NCBI GenBank assembly: GCA_022113835.1
Contig: JAILWY010000024.1
Coordinates: forward strand, 3,228,501 to 3,292,500
Length of the DNA: 64,000 bases
Source of the DNA: Atopsyche davidsoni
Taxonomy: Eukaryota > Arthropoda > Insecta > Trichoptera > Hydrobiosidae
Direction: 5' to 3'
Under the pieces are notes generated by a model. The model searched no databases and was not told the DNA's origin. It saw only the letters and a program-made list of their open reading frames with translations. The translations under genes were made by a program, and so were the position numbers. This document shows, piece after piece, positions 62,701-64,000 of this stretch; the stretch's first letter is position 1; every line of letters starts with the position of its first letter.

Positions 62701-63741
62701 AACTGTGGTCTATTATTGTCGTAATCTCGACACACCCTGTTTTTTAATTTTGTGTTTTCGTTCTGGCACAAAGACTGTAAAGGTCTTAAAAGTTTACAGA
62801 CCTGGTTTATAAAATGACTGCATAGCATAATACGATTGAAATCAATTTTATTTACTTGCTATGTGTGGATTATTAAACTCGCCACCGATATTTTATCCTG
62901 ATAGAGAAAGTATATTATGAGTAGAAGGCGATAGTTCTTTGAAGATAGAAAACAGCAATTGATGTTTGTAGTTCATCTAGCTAATCAGTTTGAATGTCCA
63001 GTTATGACGAAAAATGCCAATAAAAAACTTTAAATATTGTTTTACTTTACTTTGGTCTCGTAAAGATGTGCCGATATAGAAAATTATTCCTCGTTAAAAG
63101 CGTCTTTAATCTAGTGATACGGCAAGCGTCGAAAAATGATAACATGATTGTTATTTGAGAGTCTATTTTATGCTTATCACACTATTCCAGGAAAAAAATC
63201 ATAACTCTACAATACTTGACATATTCGATTCGCATGATCTAAAGTAAATTACATGTTATATTTATTAGTACAATGGCATAATAATAAATAAACTTGCTTA
63301 AAGGTTTAAATAAATATTCTGATTGAACAAACTAGCAAAGATTAAAATTTTTGTTTAAATATGCTATAACCTCTTTAAACCTCCAGGTGCGAAGCAGTGG
63401 TAAAGCGAAAACTGATTTCAGCAATCCCAAGCGGATAACCATACGGGTAAAATTGAGAACTTTTTATCCGAGGTGTTGGCTCTTCTCGAATACGATGCAT
63501 CCAGTGTACAGTGGGCAAATTAAAAAAAAGTCGATAGTACAAATCATAGCTGCACCGAAATGAAGCTGCATCCGAATCGTAGCAATGCAGCCTTATCCCA
63601 TTTCACATTTTGTTCACAAATGTGCCCCCACTGTTCATTGTATGCCTGTTGTCTGTGACTTGTTCCTAGGATCTGTGTAGAATGGAGAAGGACCTGGACC
63701 AGGGCACTCTCCGCCTTGCTGCGCACTATCTTTCCGAAAAG
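59549..63741 (+). CDS. Anoctamin (TMEM16) family protein, N-terminal exons (gene continues past the window)
   Basis: Exons at 59549-59760 (ATG at 59569), 60701-60801, 61646-61768, 61891-62086, 62167-62235, possibly 63387-63446, and 63670-63741 join in frame. They encode about 210 residues of cytoplasmic N-terminus. The fourth and fifth exons carry the anoctamin dimerisation domain: SLFLRDGVRTVDFVLVWQ, FEKGLKDEGLQIEYEQE and IHAPQIVLKRYSEILKLRMP. Anoctamins are ten-helix membrane proteins acting as calcium-activated chloride channels or lipid scramblases; the membrane part is outside the window, so the subtype is not assigned. The ATG is chosen because an in-frame TGA lies at 59560-59562, just upstream. 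The exon holding it starts at an acceptor, so at least one non-coding 5' exon is expected upstream. Confidence 0.88.
59761..60700. other. Anoctamin intron, 940 bp
   Basis: No exon supported. A segment near 60505 (AGAGCAGACGAG...GTATGAGCATCAC) resembles one near 59280 upstream of the gene. Confidence 0.7.
60701..60801 (+). CDS. Anoctamin exon 2 (coding)
   Basis: Acceptor TTGTCGCTAG, donor GTATGT. It encodes ADVKAMERRSEELQATSVQS, then MYQDTMSVDMNTDR. Starts in phase 0 and ends with two bases of an Arg codon, matching both neighbours. No domain is recognised. Confidence 0.75.
60802..61645. other. Anoctamin intron, 844 bp
   Basis: AT-rich, nothing seen. Confidence 0.7.
61646..61768 (+). CDS. 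Anoctamin exon 3 (coding)
   Basis: Acceptor TTACTTGCAG, donor GTAAAA. It encodes DNESVASTRLADEPTSVLIG and ends ESVPLSPQR. Acidic and Ser/Thr-rich, likely disordered. Phases match the neighbours. Confidence 0.75.
61891..62086 (+). CDS. Anoctamin exon 4: dimerisation domain, first half
   Basis: It encodes NSLFLRDGVRTVDFVLVW, the hallmark F.RDG.R..DFVLV strand of the anoctamin dimerisation domain, followed by DAEKREIFEKGLKDEGLQIE and SLFFVK. Acceptor GATTTCAG, donor GTAAAC, phase 0 at the end. This is the best evidence for the family call. Confidence 0.92.
62167..62235 (+). CDS. Anoctamin exon 5: dimerisation domain, second half
   Basis: It encodes IHAPQIVLKRYSEILKLRMP and MKE. The HAP..VL.RY.EILKLR.P pattern is conserved in anoctamins. 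Acceptor ATTTCAG, donor GTATGT, phase 0 at both ends. Confidence 0.92.
62236..63386. other. Anoctamin intron, about 1.15 kb
   Basis: AT-rich. GCACGCCACTG at 62516-62526 is the complement of the CAGTGGCGTGC terminus found elsewhere; nothing else seen. Confidence 0.65.
63387..63446 (+). CDS. Candidate 20-codon cassette exon of the anoctamin
   Basis: Sixty bases between CCTCCAG and GTAAAA, open in phase 0 on both sides: VRSSGKAKTDFSNPKRITIR. Because it is a multiple of three between two phase-0 boundaries it could be included or skipped without breaking the frame. The basic Ser/Thr-containing peptide is not something I recognise from anoctamins. Confidence 0.4.
63670..63741 (+). CDS. Candidate anoctamin exon 7
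   Basis: Acceptor TTGTTCCTAG, donor GTATTG, 24 codons in phase 0: DLCRMEKDLDQGTLRLAAHY, then LSEK. It follows the dimerisation-domain exons in phase, but the peptide itself is not diagnostic. The gene must continue beyond base 64000. Confidence 0.5.
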
Positions 63742-64000
63742 GTATTGGGGTACTTTTGGGGATAGTAACGTACCGTCTTAACAAACACTAGACTATCGTA
63801 AACAATAACGATGTATTCTAAATATTATCCATTCTGTGTTAATGAGTGGTGCATCCTCTCGAACGGAACTGCAGTTTTGTCTTCTGTTGAGCTACCCAAG
63901 ACTCAAGCTTACCTCGGTGCAATGCACAGCACACTTTTTGGCGAACCGTGAAGTTTTTGAATTTACGAATTCATAACGGTTAAATTTCACTTTGGCGTTT
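63742..64000. other. Start of a further anoctamin intron
   Basis: Non-coding to the window edge. Confidence 0.5.

Overview
This window is nuclear DNA from an arthropod, most likely an insect. The basis is small coding exons with GT/AG borders in long AT-rich introns, two animal ion-channel/scramblase-type genes, and a mixed set of degenerate transposons (Penelope-like, non-LTR, LTR, hAT-like, TTAA-type). No bacterial-style gene organisation is present. I cannot fix the order from the sequence; the CNG-channel exons read like the insect Cngl type.

Layout. From 1 to about 18.2 kb there is no coding exon I can support: AT-rich sequence with GC-rich islands, non-LTR fragments, a TTAA-type element and regulatory-motif clusters. 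From 18229 to 43926 (+) lie 13 phase-consistent exons of a cyclic nucleotide-gated channel: cytoplasmic N-terminal segment, S1-S6 with pore, C-linker, cyclic-nucleotide-binding domain and C-terminal coiled coil, ending at a TAA at 43924-43926. The 5' end of the gene is not identified and may lie upstream of the window or in unrecognised small exons. Its 9.2-kb intron (26647-35805) holds most of the interesting non-coding structure: CRE-like sites, a Penelope-like remnant with a hammerhead ribozyme motif, an 80-bp alternating tandem array, a hAT-like element with target duplication and a divergent minisatellite. From about 44 to 59.5 kb is 3' UTR and intergenic AT-rich DNA with a three-copy 215-bp tandem repeat. 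From 59569 to the right edge (+) are the first six or seven exons of an anoctamin (TMEM16) gene, covering the N-terminal cytoplasmic part with the dimerisation domain; the membrane part lies beyond the window.

The two genes are in the same direction and both encode membrane proteins linked to ion or lipid transport, but the sequence gives no evidence that they work together. The most unusual observations are the hammerhead ribozyme motif at 30846-30889 with its deleted twin in the inverted arm, the A/B alternating 80-bp array at 31659-32190, four perfect TGACGTCA sites in about 640 bp (28420-29060), and three identical kappaB-type 10-mers at 7178-7994.
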